Shown here piece by piece: positions 9,176 through 16,859 of a stretch of DNA of 64,000 nt. Origin of the DNA: Tetramitus jugosus (Eukaryota > Heterolobosea > Eutetramitea > Acrasida > Vahlkampfiidae); contig OW569354.1 of assembly GCA_937625935.1 (NCBI GenBank), positions 434,001 to 498,000 of the forward strand. Direction: 5' to 3'. Position numbers and translations under genes: made by a program. Below the pieces are notes generated by a model, which did not search any database, was not told where the DNA came from, and worked only from the letters and a program-made list of their open reading frames with translations. Position 1 is the first letter of the stretch; the number at the start of each line of letters is the position of its first letter.

Positions 9176-9554
9176 TGTCTGTCATCCTTGTTTGGTGTGT
9201 GAAGCGACTCTTGTCGGAGATATTAACAACAGTGCCCACAAACCCAAAAGATCCAGTAGTGAATGAATGAAGCTTCTGTTGAATTGGATTGATGTGGCGG
9301 ATGTCAGGCGTTTGACTCCAAAACCACACACTTGTTTTGAACAAGTTGAACTGCGAATACTGCGGAAGCTCATCATCAGGTGACTCATTCCGTTGAGAAG
9401 AGTCACCCAACGATAAAATGAAGTTGATCTGTTTCGTCTCCCTTCGTCCCACTTTTTCATCTGCACTTAAGGGTTGGAGTCACCTCAAAATTGCAGTGTA
9501 GTGGTGTGGTTCTTTGCATCTATCCACAAGTTTTGTGAAGCTTCACTTTATTCA
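9176..9554. other. Upstream region of the GDPD gene, no supported gene
   Basis: This holds the leader of the GDPD gene on the minus strand. Two overlapping minus-strand frames (about 9182-9466 and 9078-9452) are open and look somewhat protein-like, including a hydrophobic stretch near 9215. Neither matches a family I recognise, and one runs into the GDPD start. It could be a decayed membrane-protein fragment; I do not call it a gene. Confidence 0.35.
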
Positions 9555-9810
9555 GATTGTCATGTTCGTTTGAAGGAAGTTTCAATCAAGCCATAATATT
9601 TCGGGCCCAATGCACCAAGAGGGTGTTTTTTACAATATCCTGTCATGAGATGTTCAGAGCAACGTTGAGAGGACATCCAGCAATTAAGATGATTCAATGA
9701 ATTTTCACCTATCAACCAAAGACAAAAGCCCTCTGTCGTTACTCTGGTCCGGTTGAGTAGGTGAAAGTTTTTGTTGGACGAAACAGACCAATTTGCTTTT
9801 GCACCCAAAG
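9555..9810. repeat. Degenerate direct repeat, copy A
   Basis: Partner of 9928-10150, offset about 373 bp. Best-matching blocks: GGAAGTTTCAA near 9575, TTCAGAGCAACGTTGAGAGG near 9654, and CTCTGTCGTTACTCTGGTCC near 9731. I estimate about 70% identity by eye with small indels. No intact gene is seen in it; one minus-strand frame of about 80 codons is open. Confidence 0.7.
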
Positions 9811-9927
9811 AATAAAGAACTGTTTCTGATTCACGAACTAATGGCCTGGAATGAATCTAGGAGTTAAATGATCACATTAAGTCACTGCAACAGTTTAAGT
9901 TGAGGAGCTTCAGAAGTTCGTTGTAGC

Positions 9928-10150
9928 AAGTTCGTATGGTCATTGTTTGGAAGTTTCAAGAGAACCATAACAGTTCGAATCAGAACATTGTTACCAAGTC
10001 AAATACTGATTGTCCTTCTTATTTGTTCAGAGCAACATTGAGAGAACATCCAGCCACTTTAATCACTGAGTTCGACTTACATCTCCCAACACAGGCAAAG
10101 TCCTCTGTCGTTGCTCTGGTCTGGTTGACGGGGTGTGAGTTTTTGCTCTT
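9928..10150. repeat. Degenerate direct repeat, copy B
   Basis: Second copy of the segment at 9555-9810. Matching blocks are GGAAGTTTCAA near 9950, TTCAGAGCAACATTGAGAGA near 10027 and CTCTGTCGTTGCTCTGGTCT near 10101. It lies about 130 bp outside the right end of the Fanzor unit. The age of the duplication and its origin are unknown. Confidence 0.7.
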
Positions 10151-10280
10151 ATCCCATGATTGTTACAGGGAGACTATGAGAGCGTTGAGTTGTCCCTGGT
10201 TGGTTCTTTTTATTTCCGAGAATATTGTTTCCATTTATTTTAACTACACTTGTTATGTTACAGACAAAAGTGTTCAAGGC

Positions 10281-10296
10281 TTAAGGATGTAGTTCG
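10281..10296 (+). repeat. Terminal inverted repeat, end next to the Fanzor stop codon
   Basis: TTAAGGATGTAGTTCG, the exact reverse complement of 13939-13954. It starts with TTAA and lies 26 bp past the Fanzor stop codon, where TnpB/Fanzor elements place their guide-RNA-proximal end. Confidence 0.7.
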
Positions 10297-10480
10297 GTGA
10301 AATAAAACCCATAATAAAAAAATTATGATTTCCCGAGAAGACACATAGCAGCTTGATGGAGTGAGCCTTGGAGGTGTTCCACCATTTTGATTAATTCTTT
10401 TGCGACCTTTTTCTTCCTCTTGAAGGCATCGGGACGTGACTGTCCATCCATTTCTGTTCTCAGTAGATGGAGCATGTTCT
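10285..10480 (-). ncRNA. Predicted Fanzor guide-scaffold RNA (omega-RNA-like), 3' end of element
   Basis: In known TnpB/Fanzor loci the guide RNA scaffold overlaps the 3' end of the nuclease gene and its 3' UTR and ends at the element terminus; the guide is the flanking sequence. Here that predicts a minus-strand RNA ending near 10281-10284, with the guide read from the flank (first 20 nt, reverse complement of 10261-10280: GCCTTGAACACTTTTGTCTG). A perfect 6-bp stem with 6-nt loop (CATAAT...ATTATG, 10310-10327) spans the stop codon, and a GGTG-GAA-CACC hairpin lies near 10370. The left boundary given is arbitrary. There is no direct expression evidence. Confidence 0.35.
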
Positions 10481-12254
10481 TGGCCGCATTGATGTCTCTG
10501 TTGTGAGTCACTAAACATTTAGTGGTTGCACACTGTTTAACTCCTCGGACGACAGAGACATTCAACGTTCCATTCTTGTCTATTCTCTTATGCTTGACTG
10601 GCTTCATGTGAGAATGGCAATGATGACATTTCTGACTTGTCATGAACTCGTCGATCATTTTCACTTTGAAGTGCTCATTCAACTTTTTCAATAGCTTTCC
10701 TTTTGGTGTTGGAGCATGTCCTTTGTAACAATGACCAAAACCAGCATTGCCCATCCCAATTAACATGCTTCTTCCATTTGCTCTCTTTCGAAAGTCATTC
10801 ATAACATTGGCAATCGTCTTATCTCTCATTATATAGCTATCCCAATTCAGTCTCTTCACCTTTGGGGTGCAATAAAAATTCAACAAATCATCCTCGACTT
10901 TCAATACAGAATTGATGTGTTCAAGGAACAGACCACTTGTTGGTACACCGGCCTGTTTGATTGAGTTTTGGAGTTCATCCAAGTTCTTCTCATTCATTTC
11001 GTTCCATTCTGCTTTGTATTTCAACAATCGCTTGGAGTTTTTTGAATGGTGGGACAGATGTCTATATGTTTTGTTAGACAACTCCCACTTCTTGCCATCT
11101 GAATCAACACAACTCACCAACGTAACAATACCCGGGTCAATCCCAACCAAATATTCAGCACCTTCGTTCATACTTGTTTCCTTCTTTCTCTTCTTTGCTT
11201 CTTTCTGGTCCTTGGATTCCTTTGCCTTATTGTTCTTGTGATTGCCAACGAGTTGATGTCTGAGAACAACAGAGGCCTGAATACCGTCAGTTCTGATTGA
11301 GTCGATTTGAATCTTCTTTGTTCCAACATTCAAACACTTGAGATTACACTTCAATTCAGTTGACTCCTCGCCCTTCTTTTGTCTTCCTTGTTTCTTCTGT
11401 TTAAGCATATCAACTAATTCCTTTGTGCCAATCTCCATACACCTGCACTTGAAATGAGACAAAGGAAGTAGTGCAAACGATTTCATATCATTGTTGATCA
11501 GAAATTGTTGAGCATGCCAGTAAAACTTCAGCATGTTATTGGTGTTGTTCTTCACAAATGATTCATCAATTACTTCATCAGTTTTAGCATCAACAAGTGT
11601 TCGAACCTCTCGGATCAACACAGGAATCGTCTCTATCAACTCTTTTGGAGGCAATTTGATAAAATCGTGGACAGGAGTGCTAAATGTCAACCTTCTGATA
11701 ATGTATTCAACAACCCTTCTTTGTTCTGACTTTGGAATAGATGAGTCACTGTGTAGTTGATTCATTCTGACCCTCAGATACTTCCTCAGTCTTGGTTCCA
11801 ATGTGAACTTGAGCATGTTGGAGATGTTGACATTGAGAGACCTGGCAACATAATTGATGGACGTGGCAAAACTCTGATAAATCTTTCTGAGTTTGACTAC
11901 TACATCGTCCATGTTGACAGACTCGTTGATGAGACTTAAGTTATTGTCTCTTGGTTTTGAATTGCGTCCAAACAACACAGAACCTAATCTTTGAAGAAAC
12001 ACTTGATCTAATAAAGGGATTTGATAGTCAGACTCCAAGTGCCTCAAAACGAATATGTTTATAAATCTTGTGAGTCGAAGAGCAATCCTTGTAATCTCCA
12101 GAGCTTGAGTCTGTATGATTGGTAACAGAGTTGGATGATGCAACAACAGAGACTTCAGACCGACCTTGACCACGTAATGTGATGAGTATTCATTCTTTTT
12201 GACAGTCTCTCTCTTTCTCTTTCTCTTGCCGTCCTTAGGCACGCCTCGTGGCAT
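10323..12254 (-). CDS. Fanzor RNA-guided endonuclease (eukaryotic TnpB homologue)
   Basis: An intact, intronless protein of 643 aa from the ATG at 12254 (MPRGVPKDG); an upstream in-frame ATG at 12320 would give 665 aa, and residue numbers here use that longer form. The N-terminus has a basic cluster (GKRKRKRETVKK, about 31-42) that could serve for nuclear import. A long alpha-helical/WED-REC-like region runs to about 385. The split RuvC core follows: RuvC-I YLVGIDPGIVTLVSCV with Asp395, a RuvC-II segment MLIGMGNAGF in which the usual Glu is Gly, the MIDEFMTS motif with Glu558, a zinc ribbon (Cys565, Cys568, Cys597, Cys602), and RuvC-III HNRDINAAKNM with Asp609. Family members cut DNA under guide-RNA direction. 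The stop lies 26 bp from an inverted-repeat terminus. All catalytic residues are present, so activity is plausible. Confidence 0.92.
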   Translation of the reverse strand: MPRGVPKDGKRKRKRETVKKNEYSSHYVVKVGLKSLLLHHPTLLPIIQTQALEITRIALRLTRFINIFVLRHLESDYQIPLLDQVFLQRLGSVLFGRNSKPRDNNLSLINESVNMDDVVVKLRKIYQSFATSINYVARSLNVNISNMLKFTLEPRLRKYLRVRMNQLHSDSSIPKSEQRRVVEYIIRRLTFSTPVHDFIKLPPKELIETIPVLIREVRTLVDAKTDEVIDESFVKNNTNNMLKFYWHAQQFLINNDMKSFALLPLSHFKCRCMEIGTKELVDMLKQKKQGRQKKGEESTELKCNLKCLNVGTKKIQIDSIRTDGIQASVVLRHQLVGNHKNNKAKESKDQKEAKKRKKETSMNEGAEYLVGIDPGIVTLVSCVDSDGKKWELSNKTYRHLSHHSKNSKRLLKYKAEWNEMNEKNLDELQNSIKQAGVPTSGLFLEHINSVLKVEDDLLNFYCTPKVKRLNWDSYIMRDKTIANVMNDFRKRANGRSMLIGMGNAGFGHCYKGHAPTPKGKLLKKLNEHFKVKMIDEFMTSQKCHHCHSHMKPVKHKRIDKNGTLNVSVVRGVKQCATTKCLVTHNRDINAAKNMLHLLRTEMDGQSRPDAFKRKKKVAKELIKMVEHLQGSLHQAAMCLLGKS

Positions 12255-12587
12255 AATGTTTTTGTATTTGTTGTGTGGCGTATTTGTTGTGTGAGTTGAA
12301 TCAAACAGCGAAAAAGACAACGCTTTTTAAACCGAGGTAGATGGCCGTTGTCGTTGTAAAGACAGTCTCAACGGAAATTTTTACAACTGCACCAATTCCG
12401 CAGCTTAGAGGAAACTGATACAACATTTATTGTATTTTTTTATAATATATCCACCTATCTATCCAATCTTGAACCAAACGAAAGACAACGAAAAACTTTC
12501 TCTCTGACACGACAACAACAACAACGAAAAACACAAGTCGCACAACGAACATCAACAACAACAACAACAACCAAATCAATCAAAAAA
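12255..12587. promoter_or_regulatory. Fanzor promoter side and an orphan CAA-rich leader on the plus strand
   Basis: The left part is the upstream region of the Fanzor gene. From about 12480 to 12587 the plus strand reads as a typical ACAACAACAA-rich mRNA leader ending in AAAAAAG before an ATG at 12591 that opens MESRQEV. That frame runs only about 35 codons and passes into antisense VPS35 sequence before a stop, so the promoter/leader and start codon look detached from their original gene. Confidence 0.45.
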
Positions 12588-12610
12588 GATGGAGAGTCGA
12601 CAAGAGGTGT

Positions 12611-13256
12611 CTATTTGCAGTGTGCATTGTAGATTCTCTGAGCAAGTTTCAAGTAGGAGAATACAAGCGGTACCAATGTGTATTGAATTCTCTTGACACC
12701 ACCCTGACCAAAGTGCTTTCTGGCTGCGGCCAAAACTTTAAACAATTGATCAGTATCGCTATTATCAAACAAATGAACCAATCTGGCAATCAAGTTCTGT
12801 TCTTCTTCGAAATCTTCGAGCAATGTTGCAGCTATTGGTGAGTCGTCAGAAGGTGAGAATGTTGTTTGGTCTTCCTCATCCTTCAACAGTGGACGAATCA
12901 AATCAAACAGTTTGTTCACTTGTTCAAATGTTGAAATCTTGTGTCCATTGTCAAGTGCGCATCTCACAATGCTCAGTGCAATAAACTTTCTCTGTTCATA
13001 TCCAAGAGAATGAATAATATCACCATACTTCTCCAACTTCAAAACTGTTAGCACATTGTTGTATGACTCGAGTGGCACCAACAACAATCGCTTCAACATC
13101 TCTACAATTTCATCTGAAGCAAGTGCAGTGCTATTCAATTGACTAGCAATGTTATTAATAATCTTGTTGACATAGTCAGTGTTATCAGGATATGTTTGAA
13201 GAGCAAGTGTCATCAATGAGATCTGAATACTCAAGTTATCGGACAATTCAACACCT
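12611..13256 (-). pseudogene. VPS35: VPS35 (retromer subunit) internal gene fragment
   Basis: About 214 codons on the minus strand match the middle-to-C-terminal alpha-solenoid of VPS35, the core subunit of the endosomal retromer: SLMTLALQTYPDNTDYVNKI, then LLLVPLESYNNVLTVLKLEKYGDII, then EEQNLIARLVHLFDNSDTDQLF, then AARKHFGQGGVKRIQYTLVPLVF. Full-length VPS35 is about 800 residues; both ends are missing. Homology begins abruptly after an in-frame TAG at 13259-13261 and ends at a TAG at 12611. No ATG opens the frame near its start. The neighbouring sequence on both sides contains no further VPS35 exons. The reading frame is undamaged, so the fragment is either recent or was captured from a processed or intron-poor gene. 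Confidence 0.85.
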
Positions 13257-13349
13257 CTCTAATGGTATCAATAGGACAGAATTTGACAAACGTCAGAAAA
13301 CTCATACTCATCATCAGGTCACTCGCATTCACGATGTCCTTCAGAGTGT

Positions 13350-13721
13350 TTGTTTTCTGTTTTTTGCAAGTTTTTTTTGATGAAAAAAATCAATGAACAA
13401 ATGGGAAAACAAGGAAAAGGCGCCAAAAGAAGACATAACCAACACCAACAATTGGTAAAGTTTGGAGTCAAAAGAAAAGTAAGAATAACCGATATACATA
13501 TTGATTTATTTGTGTATCTAGTTGGTTCGTTCCTTGGTGTAGAAGATGTGTTGAATTTGGTATTGACGTGTCGGGATTTTCGATCTTCGATGGTCAATAA
13601 TCTATCAACAATAAGGTCTTATATGGACAATTTGTACTCACACTGTTTGGCCGTTTGCAAGTCAGGCTTACCGTGCAAATTGCAAAGGAAATTTTTTGTG
13701 CCTGTTTTGATTGCTTGTTGA
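13350..13721 (+). pseudogene. Short F-box-like protein or gene fragment
   Basis: A 123-codon frame (a second ATG at 13380 gives 113 codons, MKKINEQMGK). A Lys/Gln-rich start is followed by ITDIHIDLFVYLVGSFLGVEDVLNLVLTCRDFRSSM, which fits the F-box pattern (LP...L..IFSFL...DLL....VC+.W). F-box proteins are SCF ubiquitin-ligase substrate receptors and normally carry a long C-terminal recognition domain, which is missing here. Its position inside the Fanzor unit beside a VPS35 fragment argues for a captured 5' gene piece, but a small functional protein is not excluded. Confidence 0.5.
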
Positions 13722-14081
13722 ATCAACCAGTACTTGACCGCATCCTGGGCAGAACCATGAGGCAGTATTCATTATAATACTCTTGGCTGAGACGGAACCA
13801 CAGCCGGAACAGAACCATTGATGAGATGTGGCAACCATGATCGTAAGCTTGTGTTTGTGATTGGGTGTCGTGCACCTGTTTTTTTGGGCAGTCTGGAAAT
13901 TTATAGGTAGAGTTCTGAATTTATACGTTGAGGTCCAACGAACTACATCCTTAAAAAAATGGGGGCTGCTAAATCTGCAGCGAGGTAATTGTTGTTGGCA
14001 TTCGATTCAACAACAGCAGGGGCTTTGGGAGAGAGAGACACTCGATAGGGAAGCTTAACATCATTGCACCATGTTGCGGTG
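13722..14081. other. Left end of the Fanzor unit and flank, no supported gene
   Basis: 13722-13938 is non-coding interior of the unit, with a repeated CAGAACCATGAGG/CAGAACCATTGATG motif near 13750 and 13820. The inverted repeat lies at 13939-13954. Immediately outside it an ATG at 13959 opens a nine-codon frame (MGAAKSAAR) with a possible splice donor; no following exon could be recognised. The rest is the 3' flank of the membrane-protein gene. Confidence 0.45.
13939..13954 (-). repeat. Terminal inverted repeat, far end of the Fanzor unit
   Basis: CGAACTACATCCTTAA, exact reverse complement of 10281-10296. TTAA is outermost. Confidence 0.7.
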
Positions 14082-14777
14082 TTATGTTGGAATGACCATT
14101 TGATGTCTTTTGGCATACATGATCTTGACATATCTGTAAATGGCAAACACTGCATAGGTAACAAACATGATTCCCAAGAAGACACCAGAAATAACATTGG
14201 CAGCAATCAATCCAGGCAACACAATACTTGCACCAGCCAAATAGGAAGTAAAAATGATCTCCACAATCACGAGTGGCACATAACACACTGCAATAATCAG
14301 TGAGAGCAATGCCTGGAAGAAGCCATACACTTGAGCCTTTGCCAACTCGGTCTGATCATCTGCCTTGGCCAACTTGTAACTCTTTTTGGCGAGAAGAGCA
14401 GTAGCGAGACCGAGTGAGCACAACACTACGATATAGAATGCGTAGATGCACATGAGAACGGCTTGGAATGCGACATAAATCTTTCCCCAGTTGACTCTAG
14501 GTGGCTTTGTCTGCTTTTGATCATAGTCACGTGCCCAACGAACCGTACTGTTCATTCCAATGCAACTAAAGATGAATAGAACGATAGAGTAGAGCAACAG
14601 GACGACAACTGCAACGATCAGAGCAATTGTGAGAATCTTGGTACCAATGTTGAGCACTGCAACGGCTCTCGAGTTGGTATGAGCAATGTTTCGATCGAAA
14701 CTGACAGTGTCTCCAGCTTTGACATAATCCTTTTTGCCTCCCTTCTTTCCTACTTTGGGTAACTTGAATTTGACCAT
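14082..14777 (-). CDS. Four-helix integral membrane protein, unrecognised family
   Basis: A 231-aa protein with a basic N-terminal tail (KFKLPKVGKKGGKKDY, residues 3-18) and four hydrophobic segments: about 46-73, 100-127, 150-176 and 179-208 (the last two close together), with a short basic C-terminal tail. The tetraspan layout recalls MARVEL/tetraspanin-like proteins, but no CCG motif or other family signature is visible and I do not assign it. It is divergent from the acyltransferase gene at 15326, with a shared upstream region of about 550 bp. Confidence 0.75.
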   Translation of the reverse strand: MVKFKLPKVGKKGGKKDYVKAGDTVSFDRNIAHTNSRAVAVLNIGTKILTIALIVAVVVLLLYSIVLFIFSCIGMNSTVRWARDYDQKQTKPPRVNWGKIYVAFQAVLMCIYAFYIVVLCSLGLATALLAKKSYKLAKADDQTELAKAQVYGFFQALLSLIIAVCYVPLVIVEIIFTSYLAGASIVLPGLIAANVISGVFLGIMFVTYAVFAIYRYVKIMYAKRHQMVIPT

Positions 14778-15325
14778 GGTTGTCTATGTAGTTGTATGTG
14801 ATCTTGTTTTTGTTGTTGTTGTTGGTGTTTGTTAGTTGTTAACTTTCTCTGAGAAGCTTTGGCTCACAAAATAGAATGAGTGGTGGTCACAGAGAGATGA
14901 GCGAGGGGTGTTATAAGGAATGTGGATTGCTTTTTATAAGGTCTTTGGCAGCGAATTTTAAAGCTGAAACGCCTCTATTATAAGGGAACCAGAAAATCAG
15001 GATTCGCCTGTGAGGTGTTTATTTGCGAATGGCATTTTGGTATCCTCAGGATTCGAAAAAAGATATCAAATGTCAGATTGGTAAATCCTCGGATGGGTCA
15101 TTTTATTCCCTCAAAACTCCGTTCGCGGTTACAGTAAACCAGTCGGAATTGTAGCTCGGAGAAAAGGTTGTGAACTTTTAGTTCTTCACTTCTTGTGGAG
15201 AATTTGTTTTATCTGATAGAGTTTTTGTTCTTGAGGAATGAACCTTTCACGTGACAACGAACTGGATAATAAGATAATATTATTTTTAGAGAAGACCAGA
15301 AATCGACCAAAAAGAAAACCAACAC
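14778..15325. promoter_or_regulatory. Divergent intergenic region (membrane protein / acyltransferase)
   Basis: Non-coding on both strands apart from short chance frames. It contains GTTGTT-rich leader sequence for the minus-strand gene (14780-14835) and an A-rich leader (15270-15325) for the plus-strand gene. No other structure is seen. Confidence 0.5.
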
Positions 15326-16723
15326 ATGACAAACAAGCGTCAGCACAACGAGGAACACAACTTTCTGAGTCGTTTCTTCCAATGGTTCATTACATTTTGC
15401 ATCCACATCTTTTACAGACACATTAGTGTCAGAGGATCGGACAATGTACCCCTGGATATGCCTGTTGTCTTTGCTGGGAATCATGCCAATGGTCTCATTG
15501 ACCCTCTGATTGTCTATGTGACCAACAAGAAACGATTAATTCGTCCTGTAGCTGCTGCCTACCTCTTCCAATTGCCTGTTGTTGGATATGTGATGCGACA
15601 TGCACTTCATGCCATTCCTGTTGTCCGTCGAAATGACACTGTCGATCACCCAGAGTCAATTGGCGACGCGGCAAAGGAGTTGAGCAGCACCAGTGACAAC
15701 AAGAATGAAAATGTGCGACAGCAAAAAAATCAAGGATCACTCGATGCGATGGCTCACGTGTTGACTCAGGGCGATTGTTTCTGCATTTTCCCTGAGGGAA
15801 CATCTCACAATTCAACAGAGCTTTTGGAGTTGAAAACAGGGTTTGCTAGAGCTTGTCAAATTGCCTTGAAGGAGAGACCATCGATGCAGGTGGCTATTGT
15901 GCCAGTTGGATTGAACTATGAGGCAAAAAATCGTTTCAGGAGCGATATTTTTGTTGAATTTGGTCAACCGATTATCCTATCCAAGGAGTATATCGATAGT
16001 TTTTCATCGAGTGAAGCCATGATTCATCAATTGACTCGCGAACTAAAAACAAGACTAGAGAATGTGATTATTCATGCACCAAACAAGGAAGTGCTCAATG
16101 GAGCTCATCTAGCTCGAATGATGCTGTACAAGAAGGAGGATTTGGATCAGATGACACAAGAGGAATACATTGACAAAACAAAGGAGATTATCAACGTACT
16201 GAAAAAGGATGATCCAAGTAGTCGAGAACTTTGCAAGAATCTATCAACGTTTCAAACACACTTAGACATTCTGGGATTGACGTACAAGGAGATGAGACAG
16301 GGAACGACATCATTGATTTTATCGCTCATTGTCAGTATTCTTTCGATGCCATTGTCGTTGCCTGGTGCCTTATATCATGCCCCAATCGGTCTAATTGCGA
16401 GTTACTTGGGACAAAAGGTAGCAAAAGGTTATGAAGATCAGCAAGCTCACTACAAGGTGATGATTACACTACTGCTACTACCTATTGTTTATATACTGAC
16501 ACTTGGATTACTATGGATGAAGTATGGACTCGGGACGTCGTTACTTACAATGGTTCTGCTTGTCGCGTCTGTTTATTTGGCAATTATTGTGCGGCCGTTG
16601 GGCTACTCAATTCAATTCTTGAGAACATTCCCACGATTGATTACATACAACAAGGATGCACTGCAGCGCGAACATAACCAACTTCGTGAGAAGTTAGTGT
16701 CATTGCTCGCGTCTAATCAATAA
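15326..16723 (+). CDS. Glycerol-3-phosphate / lysophospholipid acyltransferase (PlsC fold)
   Basis: A 465-aa member of the glycerolipid acyltransferase superfamily, resembling the yeast Gpt2/Sct1 type that starts phosphatidate synthesis by acylating glycerol-3-phosphate or dihydroxyacetone phosphate. Acyltransferase block I is NHANGLID (His53...Asp59, the H-X5-D spacing of the Gpt2 group). Block II is around AIPVVRRND, block III is FPEGTSHNST and block IV is VAIVPVGLNY. Hydrophobic segments occur near the N-terminus (FFQWFITFCIHIFY) and as three helices in the C-terminal third (SLILSLIVSILSMPLSL, ITLLLLPIVYILTLGLL, LLTMVLLVASVYLAIIV), so it is ER-membrane bound. The ATG at 15326 is the first after an in-frame stop. 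Confidence 0.88.
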   Translation: MTNKRQHNEEHNFLSRFFQWFITFCIHIFYRHISVRGSDNVPLDMPVVFAGNHANGLIDPLIVYVTNKKRLIRPVAAAYLFQLPVVGYVMRHALHAIPVVRRNDTVDHPESIGDAAKELSSTSDNKNENVRQQKNQGSLDAMAHVLTQGDCFCIFPEGTSHNSTELLELKTGFARACQIALKERPSMQVAIVPVGLNYEAKNRFRSDIFVEFGQPIILSKEYIDSFSSSEAMIHQLTRELKTRLENVIIHAPNKEVLNGAHLARMMLYKKEDLDQMTQEEYIDKTKEIINVLKKDDPSSRELCKNLSTFQTHLDILGLTYKEMRQGTTSLILSLIVSILSMPLSLPGALYHAPIGLIASYLGQKVAKGYEDQQAHYKVMITLLLLPIVYILTLGLLWMKYGLGTSLLTMVLLVASVYLAIIVRPLGYSIQFLRTFPRLITYNKDALQREHNQLREKLVSLLASNQ

Positions 16724-16859
16724 TTTGTAAATGATTCACAATTTATTTATTGTACATTCAGTCTTCAAAATGACACGAATTTGCTTCGATTCACTTTTCT
16801 CGATCTGAATCTCTTATGATTTGAGAAAGATAGGCCTATCCTTTGGTTCATTTAGGATC

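Larger units (their letters stand above)
10281..13954. mobile_element. Candidate Fanzor-bearing transposable unit with 16-bp inverted repeats
   Basis: A 3.67-kb segment bounded by an exact 16-bp inverted repeat whose outermost four bases are TTAA at both ends (10281-10284 and 13951-13954). This looks like a 12-bp terminal inverted repeat GGATGTAGTTCG inside a TTAA target duplication, the target type used by piggyBac-like elements. Inside are an intact Fanzor gene (minus strand, ending 26 bp from one terminus), a VPS35 fragment, an orphan leader with ATG, and an F-box-like fragment. No transposase is present, so it would be non-autonomous. The inverted repeat is directly visible. That it bounds a mobile element is inference. 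Confidence 0.6.

Noticed and set aside
9078-9466. Two overlapping minus-strand frames upstream of the GDPD gene
   Set aside because: They overlap each other and the GDPD start in different frames; partly protein-like but no family match, more likely leader or a decayed fragment.
9936-10292. Plus-strand frame of 118 codons near the Fanzor end
   Set aside because: It lies in the degenerate repeat, copy A has a stop at the matching place, and no family is recognisable.
10323-12254. Bacterial IS605/IS607 contamination as explanation for the TnpB-like gene
   Set aside because: Base composition, lysine-rich insertions and flanks match the host; no TnpA, no bacterial ribosome binding site, and the sequence type is Fanzor.
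12611-13256. Functional VPS35 gene with undetected introns
   Set aside because: About 600 bp on both sides contain no further VPS35-coding sequence, and the flanks belong to other features.
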